Numbered from the stretch's first letter, positions 9,120 to 18,581 are shown. The stretch is DNA of 64,000 nucleotides from an uncultured Bacteroidales bacterium (GCA_903901975.1 CAIUTB010000129.1:1-64000); one strand, 5' to 3'. The notes: a model not told the origin generated them from the letters alone. Numbers and translations: made by a program.

Positions 9120-10517
9120 ATGAACACAGAAAAAGGAAGTAAATTATACATTTTCGGCATTACCCTGGTGGCAACACTTGGAGGTTTGCTTTTCGGATAC
9201 GATACAGCCGTTATTTCGGGTGCTGTGGATTCATTGAAAACGGTTTTTCACCTGAACGAAGCTACTTTTGGTAGTATGGCAACAACCTATCATGGAGCCA
9301 CTGTAGCGAGTGCACTTATCGGTTGTATTATCGGTAGTGCCGTTTCGGGTATTTTTGCTGAAAAACTGGGACGTAAAAACTCCTTGCTTTTGGCAGCCAT
9401 TATGTTTTTCTTATCAGCATGTGGTGCAGCATACCCTGAATTTTTCTTCTTTCTCAAAGGAGATGGATCTGTTCCGGTACTGATTGCATTCAACATTTAC
9501 CGGGTGATTGGTGGAATAGGAGTAGGGTTGGCTTCGGCTATTTGTCCAATGTATATTGCTGAAATTGCACCAGCTGAAATTCGTGGTAAATTGGTTTCGT
9601 GGAATCAGTTTGCGATTATTTTCGGGATGTTGATTGTATATTTTGTAAACTATTTCATTACCAAAGGTCAACCGCAACAATGGATTGATGCTGAAGGATG
9701 GCGTTATATGTTTGCTTCAAATGCAGTTCCGGCAGCTATCTTTGGTATATTATTATTTTTTGTTCCTGAAACTCCCCGCCATCTGGCATTGATAGGTCGT
9801 GAAGAAAAGGCACTACACATTCTTGCAAAAATTAACGGTTCCAACAGAGCCAAAGAAATTTTGAAGGAAATTAAAGATTCAGCACACGAAAAAGTGGAAA
9901 AAGTGCTGGCTTATGGCTGGAAAGTGCTTGTAATTGGTATTCTTCTTTCTGTGTTCCAACAAGCTGTAGGTATTAATGTGGTACTTTATTATGCTCCAAC
10001 TATTTTCAAAGGACTTGGATTTGGAAACGATGCAGCTATGTATCAAACCGTCATTATGGGCTTTATCAATATCATTTTTACGCTTGTGGCTATATTTACG
10101 GTAGATAAATTTGGACGTAAACCGTTGTTGATTATCGGTTCGGTAGGCATGGCTATCGGTATGTTCGCAATCGGGTTACTTGCTCACATGCAAATTATTG
10201 GTGTAAGCACTCTTGTATTCATCGTTATCTACTCGGCTTCGTTTATGATGTCCTGGGGACCAATTTGCTGGGTATTGATTTCGGAAATTTTCCCGAACAC
10301 CATTCGTGGAAAAGCAATTGCTATTGCTGTGGCGGCACAATGGATTTCGAACTTTATTGTATCAGCATCATTCCCAGCACTACAAGCAGTTAGCATGACT
10401 TTCACCTATTGGTTATATGGAGTAATGAGTATCTTATCGGCTATCTTCGTTTGGAAAATGGTGCCCGAAACTAAAGGGAAAACCCTGGAAGATATGAATA
10501 AGCTATGGAGAAAATAA
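9120..10517 (+). CDS. xylE: Major facilitator sugar/H+ symporter, probable xylose uptake
   Basis: Inner-membrane transporter of 465 residues, with about twelve hydrophobic segments. It has the sugar-porter signatures GGLLFGYDTAVISGA, AEKLGRKNSL, PAEIRGKLVSWNQ, a central PETPRHLAL, FQQAVGINVVLYYAP, DKFGRKPLL and a final VPETKGKTLEDM. These match the XylE/GLUT-like family. The ATG at 9120 is preferred over 9081 because the upstream codons fall in a heptad repeat and the family start is MNTEKGSKLYIFGIT. Operon context makes D-xylose the likely substrate. Confidence 0.9.
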   Translation: MNTEKGSKLYIFGITLVATLGGLLFGYDTAVISGAVDSLKTVFHLNEATFGSMATTYHGATVASALIGCIIGSAVSGIFAEKLGRKNSLLLAAIMFFLSACGAAYPEFFFFLKGDGSVPVLIAFNIYRVIGGIGVGLASAICPMYIAEIAPAEIRGKLVSWNQFAIIFGMLIVYFVNYFITKGQPQQWIDAEGWRYMFASNAVPAAIFGILLFFVPETPRHLALIGREEKALHILAKINGSNRAKEILKEIKDSAHEKVEKVLAYGWKVLVIGILLSVFQQAVGINVVLYYAPTIFKGLGFGNDAAMYQTVIMGFINIIFTLVAIFTVDKFGRKPLLIIGSVGMAIGMFAIGLLAHMQIIGVSTLVFIVIYSASFMMSWGPICWVLISEIFPNTIRGKAIAIAVAAQWISNFIVSASFPALQAVSMTFTYWLYGVMSILSAIFVWKMVPETKGKTLEDMNKLWRK

Positions 10518-10545
10518 AATAAAATCATACTGAACTTCTAAAAAT

Positions 10546-10582
10546 AAAACACTTACACAATCAGTTGTGTAGGTGTTTTTTC
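10546..10582. terminator. AACACTTAC-family hairpin terminator, copy 2, shared by convergent genes
   Basis: AACACTTACACAA (10548-10560) pairs with TTGTGTAGGTGTT (10565-10577), followed by TTTTTTC on the plus strand and a T-rich stretch on the minus strand. It can end both the xylose operon and the polysaccharide operon. Confidence 0.85.
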
Positions 10583-10626
10583 TTTTAAGTACGATTCAAA
10601 GTAAATAACTGAGATAGAAAAATTGT

Positions 10627-11028
10627 TTATTTTGCTAATATATCTTCAGCAGTTATCGCTGAATAAGGACCTTCTTTCACTTCAAAAATAACAGTACCAG
10701 ATTCTAATACTTCTAAAGTATGCCATTGTCCTGCAGGTATATCTATTCCAAAATTTCCTTTTGAGATATTCAATTCTATAGAATCGGTAATTTTTTTGTT
10801 ATCATCGTAAAACAATATTCTTAGCCTTCCTTTTAATAATATAAAGGTTTCAGAGGAATTAAGATGTCTGTGAATCTGTAAAATTGTACCTGGTTCTAAA
10901 GCATTGAGCAACTTTTGCGCTTTAGAATCCGAACTGGTATGAAAGTTATAATTCATTCTGAGACGAACATTTTGTGATGCAGACTCAGTTAGTTTATCGA
11001 GTAATTTCTCATCTATCAACTTCATCAT
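10627..11028 (-). CDS. WbuC family cupin metalloprotein
   Basis: A 133-residue single-domain cupin resembling WbuC, found at the ends of O-antigen and capsule clusters. Its biochemical role is not settled. The double-stranded beta-helix has the usual metal-binding pattern, with IHRHLNSSETFILLKGRLRI in the first motif and GIDIPAGQWHTLEVLESGTVIFEVKEGPY in the second. It is the last gene of the long minus-strand polysaccharide operon, 11 bases after the initiating transferase gene. A second Met directly follows the first and could be the start. Confidence 0.8.
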   Translation of the reverse strand: MMKLIDEKLLDKLTESASQNVRLRMNYNFHTSSDSKAQKLLNALEPGTILQIHRHLNSSETFILLKGRLRILFYDDNKKITDSIELNISKGNFGIDIPAGQWHTLEVLESGTVIFEVKEGPYSAITAEDILAK

Positions 11029-11039
11029 GTAATTTAAAT

Positions 11040-11993
11040 TTATTTGATAACGTTCTTGTATAAATGATAATATCTTCGCTTTATGGATACATATAACGTT
11101 GATAATAAAAGTATTACAACAGTCAAATATAGGTATTTGCTTGGAACAATCAAAAATCCAATTATAATTAAAGCTTGTAAAAGCATGTAAATGCAGGTTA
11201 CAAGTAAATGTGGCAGTTTTAATTCGTTAGCCATAAGTTGAAATAGATGCTTTCTGTGTGGTTCAAAGATGTTTTCTCTTAAAAATAATCGATGAATAAT
11301 AGTCAGAATACTATCCACTCCATAAACAACAAATAAGATTAAATAACTGAAGTCAGATGTTATAATGACTAATTTACCCAAAATATAAATCAAAATAAAA
11401 GCGATTGAAATTGATCCTACATCACCTGCAAAACATCTCGCTTTTTTTCTGAAATTAAAAAAATTAAAGACCAGTATTGACAAAATAAGAATATAAATCA
11501 ATTGATTATCAATAAATGAGATTTGATAGGTGTTTAAATACCAAAAGGCACCTGCGATAACTAAACTATATCCACCGGTAATGCCGTTTATTCCATCCAT
11601 GAAATTATAGGCATTTAATATACCTGTACAGAAAATTAATGCCAACATACTGAAATACCATGGAAGTGAGAACAGATTCCATTGGTAAAACATTAATAGC
11701 ATAGATATAAAATGAATCAACAAACGTAACTTCGACGAACGTGGTTTAATATCATCAGCAAAACTAATTATTGATATTAATGTTAAACCGGCAAAAAACC
11801 AGGGATATTGAAATCCTTCAAAAATAAAATAAAAAAACAACGCAATATAAAAAATCACGCCACCACCGCGTAACGTAATTTGAGAATGTGAGCTACGTTC
11901 ATTGGGTTTATCAATGATATTAAAATGGTCTGCAAGTTTGAAATAAACTAGTTCTGCGACCAGAAGAATTATAAGTAGTAAAATGTAAATCAT
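11040..11993 (-). CDS. MraY/WecA-family polyprenyl-phosphate sugar-1-phosphate transferase
   Basis: Predicted to start the repeat unit by moving a HexNAc-1-phosphate from UDP-sugar to undecaprenyl phosphate at the cytoplasmic membrane. It has 317 residues and about ten hydrophobic segments. The motifs NERSSHSQITLRGGGVIF, SFADDIKPRSSKLRLLIH, NAYNFMDGINGITGGY and FAGDVGSISIAFI match the catalytic Asp loops of the family, and HRLFLRENIFEPHRKHLFQ is the cytoplasmic His-containing loop. It overlaps the upstream epimerase gene by four bases. An epimerase plus MraY-like pair at the end of a capsule locus is common in Bacteroidota. Confidence 0.9.
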   Translation of the reverse strand: MIYILLLIILLVAELVYFKLADHFNIIDKPNERSSHSQITLRGGGVIFYIALFFYFIFEGFQYPWFFAGLTLISIISFADDIKPRSSKLRLLIHFISMLLMFYQWNLFSLPWYFSMLALIFCTGILNAYNFMDGINGITGGYSLVIAGAFWYLNTYQISFIDNQLIYILILSILVFNFFNFRKKARCFAGDVGSISIAFILIYILGKLVIITSDFSYLILFVVYGVDSILTIIHRLFLRENIFEPHRKHLFQLMANELKLPHLLVTCIYMLLQALIIIGFLIVPSKYLYLTVVILLLSTLYVSIKRRYYHLYKNVIK

Positions 11994-12994
11994 TTATTTT
12001 CAAAGCTTTTTATAGTTTTTACAAATCCATCTTCTGCATTTACAAGCATCTTATCAATCCCTAATGCATTTTTCAGTTTGACATTTGAAACCACATAATT
12101 TTCAGTCAATTTATGAAGTCGTTCTGAATTTAAGGGTAAATGCAAAACTGTACCTACTCGGGCAATAAATTGAATAATTTTTTTATTCCATTTCCAGATT
12201 CTGATTGGCTTTTTCATTGTTTTAGCCATAATAGTAATCAATTCATTGGTCGATAAGCTTTCATCATCACCCACATTATATATGCCTACAGGAATGTCTT
12301 TCTCAATAAATTGATCAATCACAAAACTCAGATTATCTATAGAAGTAAATGACCTTCTATTTTCAAAAGCCCCTAAGGGATAAGGAATACCTCTTTTTAC
12401 CACTTGATACAACAAGTTCAGATTCCCTTTATTTCCCGGACCATGAATCATGCATGGACGAAGAATATAGGTTTTCTTAGTTGATTGTTGATAGTTGATA
12501 GTTGATAGTTTTTGTTCACTCTGCTGACTGCTATCTGCTGACTGCCGATTGCCGACTGCCGACTGCCGACTAATAAGATAGTTTTCCGCTGCAATTTTAC
12601 TTTCACCATATGGACCTTTTGGTGTAGGCACAATATCTTCAGTGAGAACCTCTTCTACTACTTTATCAGCAGCAGCTTTTACTGAACTAAAAAAAATAAA
12701 TTTGCGAGCTGAAGATTTAAGAAACCAATCATAAATCTTTTGAGTTAATCCGGTGTTTATATCAAAATAAACCTGAGCATTAGTATGATTTTTTGTGTCG
12801 TGGGCTTTGCCTGCAAGGTGAATAACAATATCAATTACAGGTAGAATGTCAAATTCTTGCCAGGTGAAAGTTTTCTCAACACCATCCTTAATTGGGGCAA
12901 CAATATCCAGTCCGAAGATGGTATGATTACTTTTTAATGCTTTGACCAGATTTGCACCTACAAAACCATGTATACCAGTGATAAGAATATTCAT
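11990..12994 (-). CDS. NAD-dependent sugar epimerase/dehydratase with repeat-derived insertion
   Basis: Extended SDR enzyme (334 residues) with Rossmann motif GIHGFVGANL at 7-16, SSVKAA, the active-site YGESK near residue 130 and YILRPCMIHGPGNKGNL. It probably converts a UDP-HexNAc (4-epimerase or 4-keto reductase) for the adjoining initiating transferase. Between the YxxxK helix and the next strand there is an unusual Ser/Gln-rich stretch (residues about 141-173, SRQSAVGNRQSADSS onward). It is encoded by degenerate 7-base repeats and is absent from the usual fold; it may be tolerated as a surface loop. A degraded copy of this gene's 5' end lies at 14181-14313. Confidence 0.85.
   Translation of the reverse strand: MNILITGIHGFVGANLVKALKSNHTIFGLDIVAPIKDGVEKTFTWQEFDILPVIDIVIHLAGKAHDTKNHTNAQVYFDINTGLTQKIYDWFLKSSARKFIFFSSVKAAADKVVEEVLTEDIVPTPKGPYGESKIAAENYLISRQSAVGNRQSADSSQQSEQKLSTINYQQSTKKTYILRPCMIHGPGNKGNLNLLYQVVKRGIPYPLGAFENRRSFTSIDNLSFVIDQFIEKDIPVGIYNVGDDESLSTNELITIMAKTMKKPIRIWKWNKKIIQFIARVGTVLHLPLNSERLHKLTENYVVSNVKLKNALGIDKMLVNAEDGFVKTIKSFENK
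12479..12572. repeat. Heptad repeat tract inside the epimerase gene
   Basis: On the coding (minus) strand it reads in 7-base units: AGTCGGC twice, AATCGGC, AGTCAGC, AGATAGC, AGTCAGC, then after a break CTATCAA three times and CAATCAA. The tract stays in frame, but gain or loss of one unit would shift the frame by one base. Confidence 0.85.
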
Positions 12995-13007
12995 TTTATA
13001 GAAAGTT

Positions 13008-14111
13008 TTATGGATGCTTAAATTTTAATACACATTTTATTGGATAGTGATCTGATGAATTATTTGTTCCAATTTGATAATTTTGAACTTCAAAATTATC
13101 ATCATATAAAATATAGTCAATACGTAATTTCCAAATTGAATGATTAAATGTCCATCCATAACCTGTCCCTTTTTCAACAAAAGCATCTTTAAGATTGCTT
13201 TTTATTTTTGTATAGGTGTATGACTGAGGTACATCGTTAAAATCACCGCAAACAATAATTTTATAAGGTGTTGATTTTATAAGCTCATATATTTTATCAG
13301 CTTGTTTTGCCCTAACAGGATATGCTATATTTAACTTTTGAGAAAAACTCTCAGTTGTTTTAATTAAATTATTTTCATTGAGATTGTACTTTAATTGCTG
13401 AGATAATTGTAAGTCATTTCCGGTAAATCTATTAGACTCTAAATGATTGTTAAATACCCGCACTGTATCTTTATTCACTACAATATCCGAATATATCGAT
13501 GCATTAAATACTGATTCGTACTTGATACGCTTATTATTGATTATTGGATATTTAGAGAATGTAGCAAGACCAGTTATAGCTTCGAAATGCTCAAAGTCAA
13601 ATTTAATATACTTATATGGATATTTTTTAAATAGATTATTTATGTCAGTTTGCGTTAAGTGATCTTTATCATTCCTTACGAAATACTCTTGAATACAAAT
13701 AATATCAGGATTTTCCGTTAAAAGATATTGTATTACCCCGTTTGGTTTATTTAAAAGATGCTTTTGAACATTACTGTTCCCATTTGTATTGTAGGAAACT
13801 ATTACTAATGAGTTTTTAGAAATCTTATTATTTGGTGTTTCAAAATGAATAGGAAAAATTGTCATAATTGTCTTAAATGAAAGCAAAATGGCAATCAATG
13901 AAATAAGAAAATACCATTTTCGAAGAAATACCCAATATAAAATAAAGAAAAAATTTAGTAACAGAAGTATAGGTAGGCAGAGAATAAAATAAATCGGAAT
14001 TAAAAGACTTACCGGACTTAGAATAGAACCTAGCTCAGAAAAGAATATTGCAAATACTATGAATAAATTTATAATAATTAGAACCTTATTCTTTATTGAT
14101 TTTAATGTCAT
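13008..14111 (-). CDS. Membrane-anchored endonuclease/exonuclease/phosphatase family protein
   Basis: A protein of 367 residues with two to three N-terminal membrane segments (about residues 8-90), then an EEP-fold domain outside the membrane. Catalytic motifs are VIVSYNTNGNS, PDIICIQEYF (metal-binding Glu), FNNHLESNRF, IIVCGDFNDVPQS (GDFND) and a terminal SSDHYPIKCVL (SDH). EEP enzymes cut phosphodiesters in nucleic acids or lipids; the substrate is unknown here. The ATG at 14111 (MTLKSIKNKV) is preferred to a TTG at 14186, which lies in the remnant of the epimerase gene. It is unusual in a polysaccharide locus and lies between the epimerase and the epimerase remnant. Confidence 0.82.
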   Translation of the reverse strand: MTLKSIKNKVLIIINLFIVFAIFFSELGSILSPVSLLIPIYFILCLPILLLLNFFFILYWVFLRKWYFLISLIAILLSFKTIMTIFPIHFETPNNKISKNSLVIVSYNTNGNSNVQKHLLNKPNGVIQYLLTENPDIICIQEYFVRNDKDHLTQTDINNLFKKYPYKYIKFDFEHFEAITGLATFSKYPIINNKRIKYESVFNASIYSDIVVNKDTVRVFNNHLESNRFTGNDLQLSQQLKYNLNENNLIKTTESFSQKLNIAYPVRAKQADKIYELIKSTPYKIIVCGDFNDVPQSYTYTKIKSNLKDAFVEKGTGYGWTFNHSIWKLRIDYILYDDNFEVQNYQIGTNNSSDHYPIKCVLKFKHP

Positions 14112-14180
14112 AATTTTATTCAATTTTTTGAGTTTTAGAACTCTAAACGAATAACAATGGTTGTTAAATTGTTTAATATA

Positions 14181-14313
14181 TTCCAAGTAAATGTTTTCTT
14201 AAAGCCTTCCTTAAATAGAGAAACAATATCCAATCCTTAAATCGTATGAATTCTTTTTAATGCTTTGACCCGATCTAAGCCTAAAACCCTTTTTACCGAA
14301 AATATGAATTATC
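14181..14313 (-). pseudogene. Truncated duplicate of the 5' end of the epimerase gene
   Basis: Read on the minus strand, this stretch aligns with the first 45 or so codons of the epimerase at 12994. Shared blocks include GGTCAAAGCATTAAAAAG, TGGATATTGTT and GAAAAC-TT-AC-TGG in the same order and spacing. Small deletions break the frame, which stops after about 35 codons. It is clearly a decayed partial copy and not a gene. Confidence 0.85.
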
Positions 14314-14323
14314 ATGTTTGATT

Positions 14324-17224
14324 TTACTCTTTTAATATTTTCCAAACAGTTGAACCTTCTTTCTTCAAAAGTGATACCAAATAAATACCTTTTGAAAATG
14401 AACTAACAGAGATAAAATCATTTGCTTTTACATTTTTTGAAATTAGCATTTTTCCATTTATGTTAAAAATAGACAATGATAAGATACTAGCATCAGAAAC
14501 TATTCGAAAACCGTCAGTTATTAATTGAGGATAGAATTTATTTTCCATTGCCGGATTTGTAAGTAAAGGGGCATCCTTTTCAATAATAATTTTAAAATCT
14601 TTCCATTGATATGCAGATTTATAAAGCATCTCAAAGTCTTTATGAACATATAATTTGCAAATTTCTTTATTAACATCAAAGAAAATACACGAAGTCGCAG
14701 ATAAATCAATTGGAATAGTTGAAAAAACAGAAATATAATCCAGATTAATGCAACCCCAAAATGCACCGCTGCCTATCGAATGAACTGAATTTGGAATAGT
14801 AACACTAGTTAGACTTTTACAAAATCTAAAAGCACTAGCTCCAATATTAATAACAGTATTTGGCATATTAAAATCGGTCAAATTAATACATGATTCAAAT
14901 GCATAATTCCCTATTGAAATGAGCGAATTTGACATTTCAATAGTACTTAAAGCGCTACAATTACTGAAAGTAAAGTCTCCGATTGAACTTACAGAATTCG
15001 GGATTGAAATATCTTCTAATTGTATACAATTACTAAATGCTCCATTTCCTATTGATTTTACAGAATTAGGAATATCAATAGATTGAAGATTTTTGCAATT
15101 GCTGAAAGCTCCATTTCCAATACTAATAATTGAATTTTGCGTACTTATTTTTTTTAAATTTTCACAATCAGAAAAAGCATATTCGCCGATACTTAACACA
15201 GCATCGCCTAAAATGAAATTCGAAATTCCTTTGCAATTCGAAAAGCTAAAATTTCCTATTGATTTTGTTGTGTTAGGCACAATTACATCCCCGGATAATC
15301 CATTACAGGAGTAAAAAGCATAATCACCAATTGTTGTCAATTTATAAGGGAGAATTAAATCACCCGTTAATCCAATACAATTATTAAATGCATAATCACT
15401 AATTATCGTAACTGAATTTGGGATATTTAAATTACCTGATAATCCGGTACAATTACTAAATGCATGACTCAAAATATTAGTAACATTGTTAGGAATATTT
15501 AGATTGCCACTAAAACCGCTACAATTAGTAAATGCATAACTACATATTGTCTTTAAATTAGTCGGGAGAGTTAAATGACCCGAAAATCCTGTACAATTAT
15601 AAAAAGTATAGCTATTGATAATTGTGACAATATCTGGAAGAACTAAACTACCAGTTAAACCTGAGCAAGCGGCAAAAGCAGCTCCTCCAATGGTCTTAAG
15701 AGATTTACCAAATAATAAAATACCGTTTAATCCTGTACATTGGTTAAATGCGCGAGAACCCAATGAAATTAATGAATTTGGGAAAATCAAACTTCCACTA
15801 ATACTTGTACAGCCATCAAAAGCAAAATCCTTTATTGTTTTTAATTGAGATGGAAAATTTAAAGTTCCGGATAAAGATTTACAATTTTGAAAAGCAGACT
15901 TACCTATAGAGATTATTGAGTCTGGAATTTGAAAATTTGACAGTGAAATACATTTGTAGAACGCAGAATCACCAATTGAAATAATTGATGAAGGCAATTT
16001 TATAGAATTTAATATTGTGTCGTTTAAAAATGTATTATTTGGTATTTGATTTCCAACTATTGAAGCAGCTGATAAATCTAAATCTTGCAATACTTTCAAA
16101 CTAGTTCTTATTTGTTGTAAATCTATATAATTTAAATTCCCGGAAAGAGTCAGATTTGTAATACTTGACAAATCAGTATTCGTTAAAGATTTCAACAAAT
16201 TTAATAGACTACCTGATACGGGATTGTTAATTCTATGAATGTTGCTAGTCGTTATTATGAATTTTTTCCAAATTGCTGCAATATTATATATAGTAACTAG
16301 TGAATCAGGTACAATAATAGCTGAAAGAGAAACATTTCGAAAACAATTTGTACCGATAGTAGGCGGTATACTACTAAAGCAATATACAAAAAGCAACTTG
16401 TTGCAATTTACAAAAGCAGAATCACCGATTGAAACAACAGTTTTTGGAATTTTCAGTTTCCCAGCTAAATTGCTGCAATTCGAAAAAGCATTGATTCCAA
16501 TGTTTGTAAGTGAATCGGGGATTAAAACACTATTTAATTTTATGCAATTGGCAAAGGCAAATGGTCCAATAGAAAGTAATGAACTGGGTAAATTTAAATT
16601 TCCTGTTAATCCTGTGCAACCATAAAAAGTGTTTTTCTCAATTTTTGTTATGGAGTTTGAAATTGTGAGATTCTCTATTCCCACACAATTACGAAATGCA
16701 TAACTACCTATAGTTGTAACACTATTTGGGATTACTAAGGAGCCAGTCATTCCAGCACAACCTGAGAAAGCATAAATTCCAATTGAAATTACGGATTTAG
16801 GTATAGTAACACCTACAAGTCCTGTACAATCACCAAAAGCAAAACCACCAATTGAATTGATAGAATTAGGAAAGTCTATGAATCTAAGAGTATATTTTCC
16901 AAGATTAGTTATTGGATTATAAAATGAATTTTGAGGTATTTGGTTTGAAGGAAAAGAAGCATTAGGATAAGTACCATCGTTTCCCTTATATGCATTTATA
17001 TTTATTTCTGAAATATCCAATCGCTCCAGATTAATCAAGCTATCTCTGATAAATTTAAAATCTCTTGCATCCAAAGTCCCTGTCAAAGTTAAATCAGTAA
17101 TAAAACTTTTATTACTTAATAAAGCTATTGATTTTAAAGTACCCGGTTCATTTACATAAACATTAACAGCTTCAACAATAAAATTGAAGCATAAACTAAT
17201 GTATATGATAATGATTTTTTTCAT
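14324..17224 (-). CDS. BspA-type leucine-rich repeat protein with T9SS sorting domain
   Basis: A large exported protein (966 residues) with an N-terminal signal (MKKIIIIYISLCFNFIVEAVN), two blocks of BspA/TpLRR repeats and a C-terminal type IX sorting domain (FNINGKMLISKN, FSKGIYLVSLLKKEG, WKILKE). The repeats follow the pattern IPNSVTSIGSYAFxNCxGL, about two dozen in all. The head module (TLTGTLDARDFKFIRDSL-type) occurs at residues about 40-110 and again near 335-400 (TLSGNLNYIDLQQIRTSL), so the protein arose by internal duplication. Such proteins act in surface adhesion or binding in other Bacteroidota. It is a paralogue of the lipoprotein at 50211 and lies in the polysaccharide operon. Confidence 0.9.
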   Translation of the reverse strand: MKKIIIIYISLCFNFIVEAVNVYVNEPGTLKSIALLSNKSFITDLTLTGTLDARDFKFIRDSLINLERLDISEININAYKGNDGTYPNASFPSNQIPQNSFYNPITNLGKYTLRFIDFPNSINSIGGFAFGDCTGLVGVTIPKSVISIGIYAFSGCAGMTGSLVIPNSVTTIGSYAFRNCVGIENLTISNSITKIEKNTFYGCTGLTGNLNLPSSLLSIGPFAFANCIKLNSVLIPDSLTNIGINAFSNCSNLAGKLKIPKTVVSIGDSAFVNCNKLLFVYCFSSIPPTIGTNCFRNVSLSAIIVPDSLVTIYNIAAIWKKFIITTSNIHRINNPVSGSLLNLLKSLTNTDLSSITNLTLSGNLNYIDLQQIRTSLKVLQDLDLSAASIVGNQIPNNTFLNDTILNSIKLPSSIISIGDSAFYKCISLSNFQIPDSIISIGKSAFQNCKSLSGTLNFPSQLKTIKDFAFDGCTSISGSLIFPNSLISLGSRAFNQCTGLNGILLFGKSLKTIGGAAFAACSGLTGSLVLPDIVTIINSYTFYNCTGFSGHLTLPTNLKTICSYAFTNCSGFSGNLNIPNNVTNILSHAFSNCTGLSGNLNIPNSVTIISDYAFNNCIGLTGDLILPYKLTTIGDYAFYSCNGLSGDVIVPNTTKSIGNFSFSNCKGISNFILGDAVLSIGEYAFSDCENLKKISTQNSIISIGNGAFSNCKNLQSIDIPNSVKSIGNGAFSNCIQLEDISIPNSVSSIGDFTFSNCSALSTIEMSNSLISIGNYAFESCINLTDFNMPNTVINIGASAFRFCKSLTSVTIPNSVHSIGSGAFWGCINLDYISVFSTIPIDLSATSCIFFDVNKEICKLYVHKDFEMLYKSAYQWKDFKIIIEKDAPLLTNPAMENKFYPQLITDGFRIVSDASILSLSIFNINGKMLISKNVKANDFISVSSFSKGIYLVSLLKKEGSTVWKILKE

Positions 17225-17270
17225 TTTATAAATTAAATCTTCGAAAAATAAGAAAAGTAATGTATTTAGA

Positions 17271-18464
17271 TTAATTTTGATATAATTCGTTCGCGAATAT
17301 CTTTTTTCTACTTATGAAAAAGATATCCTGTAAACTATCATTATTGAATATATTGTAATTAAGTAGTCTGTTTTCCTCAGTTAAATAATCTTTTTTGGTA
17401 TTCTTCTGAACTCCCTGATAACTGAAAATGGGTTTGTTCAAAATAATAATCAAAGTGGTATCACGTTTTAAATCTGTTGTAAGCACAAATTTATCTGAAA
17501 GTTTCTTTATCCCAACAAAATTAGTAAGACATTTTAAATCAGTAGCGGTAGAAAATGGTATTTCAATGCTCAGATTGGATGCATCCAGGTCAGCATATTT
17601 TTCTCTATTATAATTCTGAAAATTTATTTTTAAAGTATCGCCTGTCACCATTTTATTTAACGAAATCTCATGGTATAAATTTTCATAACAAAATCCCTCC
17701 TTACAGGTTGTCACCCAAATATCACCATTGTTGGAATAACTCCTTATTAAATCGAGTTGTTGCATCAGCAAAGTTTCATTTATTGGTGAAAATCCTTCAC
17801 CGTTTATACTATGTGCTACAAATTCTACTATGGTTCCTTTTGCAATTCCGTTTAGCATTGTAGGAATTACCAATGTGAGGTTTTTTGGTTGTAAATCAAG
17901 TTCAATCCTATTAATATCATCGTACTCAGAATAATGTCTGACAAATAAATGTTGCTTAAATGCAATTGCTTTACATGACTGACTTCTAAAATTTCCGGGT
18001 TCTCCAAAGGTCACACATTTAACCCCCAAAACATTTTCAAGAACTTCCTTACCCTTTCGTATCTGATATTCAATCTGAGAACTGTCAAGTACTTCAAATA
18101 GTGGATGTGAATAGGAGTGGCTTGCAATTTCATGGCCTCTGGCATATATATCTTTTATGCTGTCAATTTGAATAGTTGTAGCTATAATGAAAAATGAAGC
18201 TTTAAAATTATACAAATCGAAAACCTGAGAAATGCGTCTGAATGAAGGAAGTCCATCGTCAAAAGAAAAGTTCACACATGTTTTTGCTCCATCTTTCCAT
18301 TTACAAATCTTTATAGATTCTAATGAATCACTCAAATTGGCATTTTTTTTTCCAAAATCAACGTTTTTTTGATTTGCAAGCCCAACGACGGAAGTAATTA
18401 AGAGAAGGAGTATTATCTTAAATGTGAATAGTGGTTGACCTAAATATTTCGTGATTTTAACCAT
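17271..18464 (-). CDS. Exported polysaccharide deacetylase (carbohydrate esterase 4-like)
   Basis: Predicted to remove N- or O-acetyl groups from a glycan in the periplasm or at the surface. It has 397 residues, an N-terminal hydrophobic signal or anchor (FKIILLLLITSVVGLANQ) and the NodB-type motifs FSFDDG (catalytic base and metal Asp) and SHSYSHP (metal His pair), followed by GEPGNFRS. The C-terminal 150 residues form a beta-rich region that I do not recognise. It belongs to the polysaccharide operon and may edit the exported polymer. Confidence 0.82.
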   Translation of the reverse strand: MVKITKYLGQPLFTFKIILLLLITSVVGLANQKNVDFGKKNANLSDSLESIKICKWKDGAKTCVNFSFDDGLPSFRRISQVFDLYNFKASFFIIATTIQIDSIKDIYARGHEIASHSYSHPLFEVLDSSQIEYQIRKGKEVLENVLGVKCVTFGEPGNFRSQSCKAIAFKQHLFVRHYSEYDDINRIELDLQPKNLTLVIPTMLNGIAKGTIVEFVAHSINGEGFSPINETLLMQQLDLIRSYSNNGDIWVTTCKEGFCYENLYHEISLNKMVTGDTLKINFQNYNREKYADLDASNLSIEIPFSTATDLKCLTNFVGIKKLSDKFVLTTDLKRDTTLIIILNKPIFSYQGVQKNTKKDYLTEENRLLNYNIFNNDSLQDIFFISRKKIFANELYQN

Positions 18465-18581
18465 ACACTAACCTGACTCTGAATGAGTAAGAAAATAAAT
18501 TATTTTTGTTGGCAAATATACACATTTTCTCGAAACAAAAAGCTTAAGGTTATTATTAGGAATGAAACCCTCAAATATATA

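Noticed and set aside
12448..12633. Second minus-strand frame across the heptad tract
   Set aside because: It is an alternative frame of the epimerase gene produced by the repeat and has no start or domain of its own.
13447..13662. Plus-strand open frame within the EEP gene
   Set aside because: It lies antisense to a gene with full catalytic motifs and has no recognisable domain or start signal.
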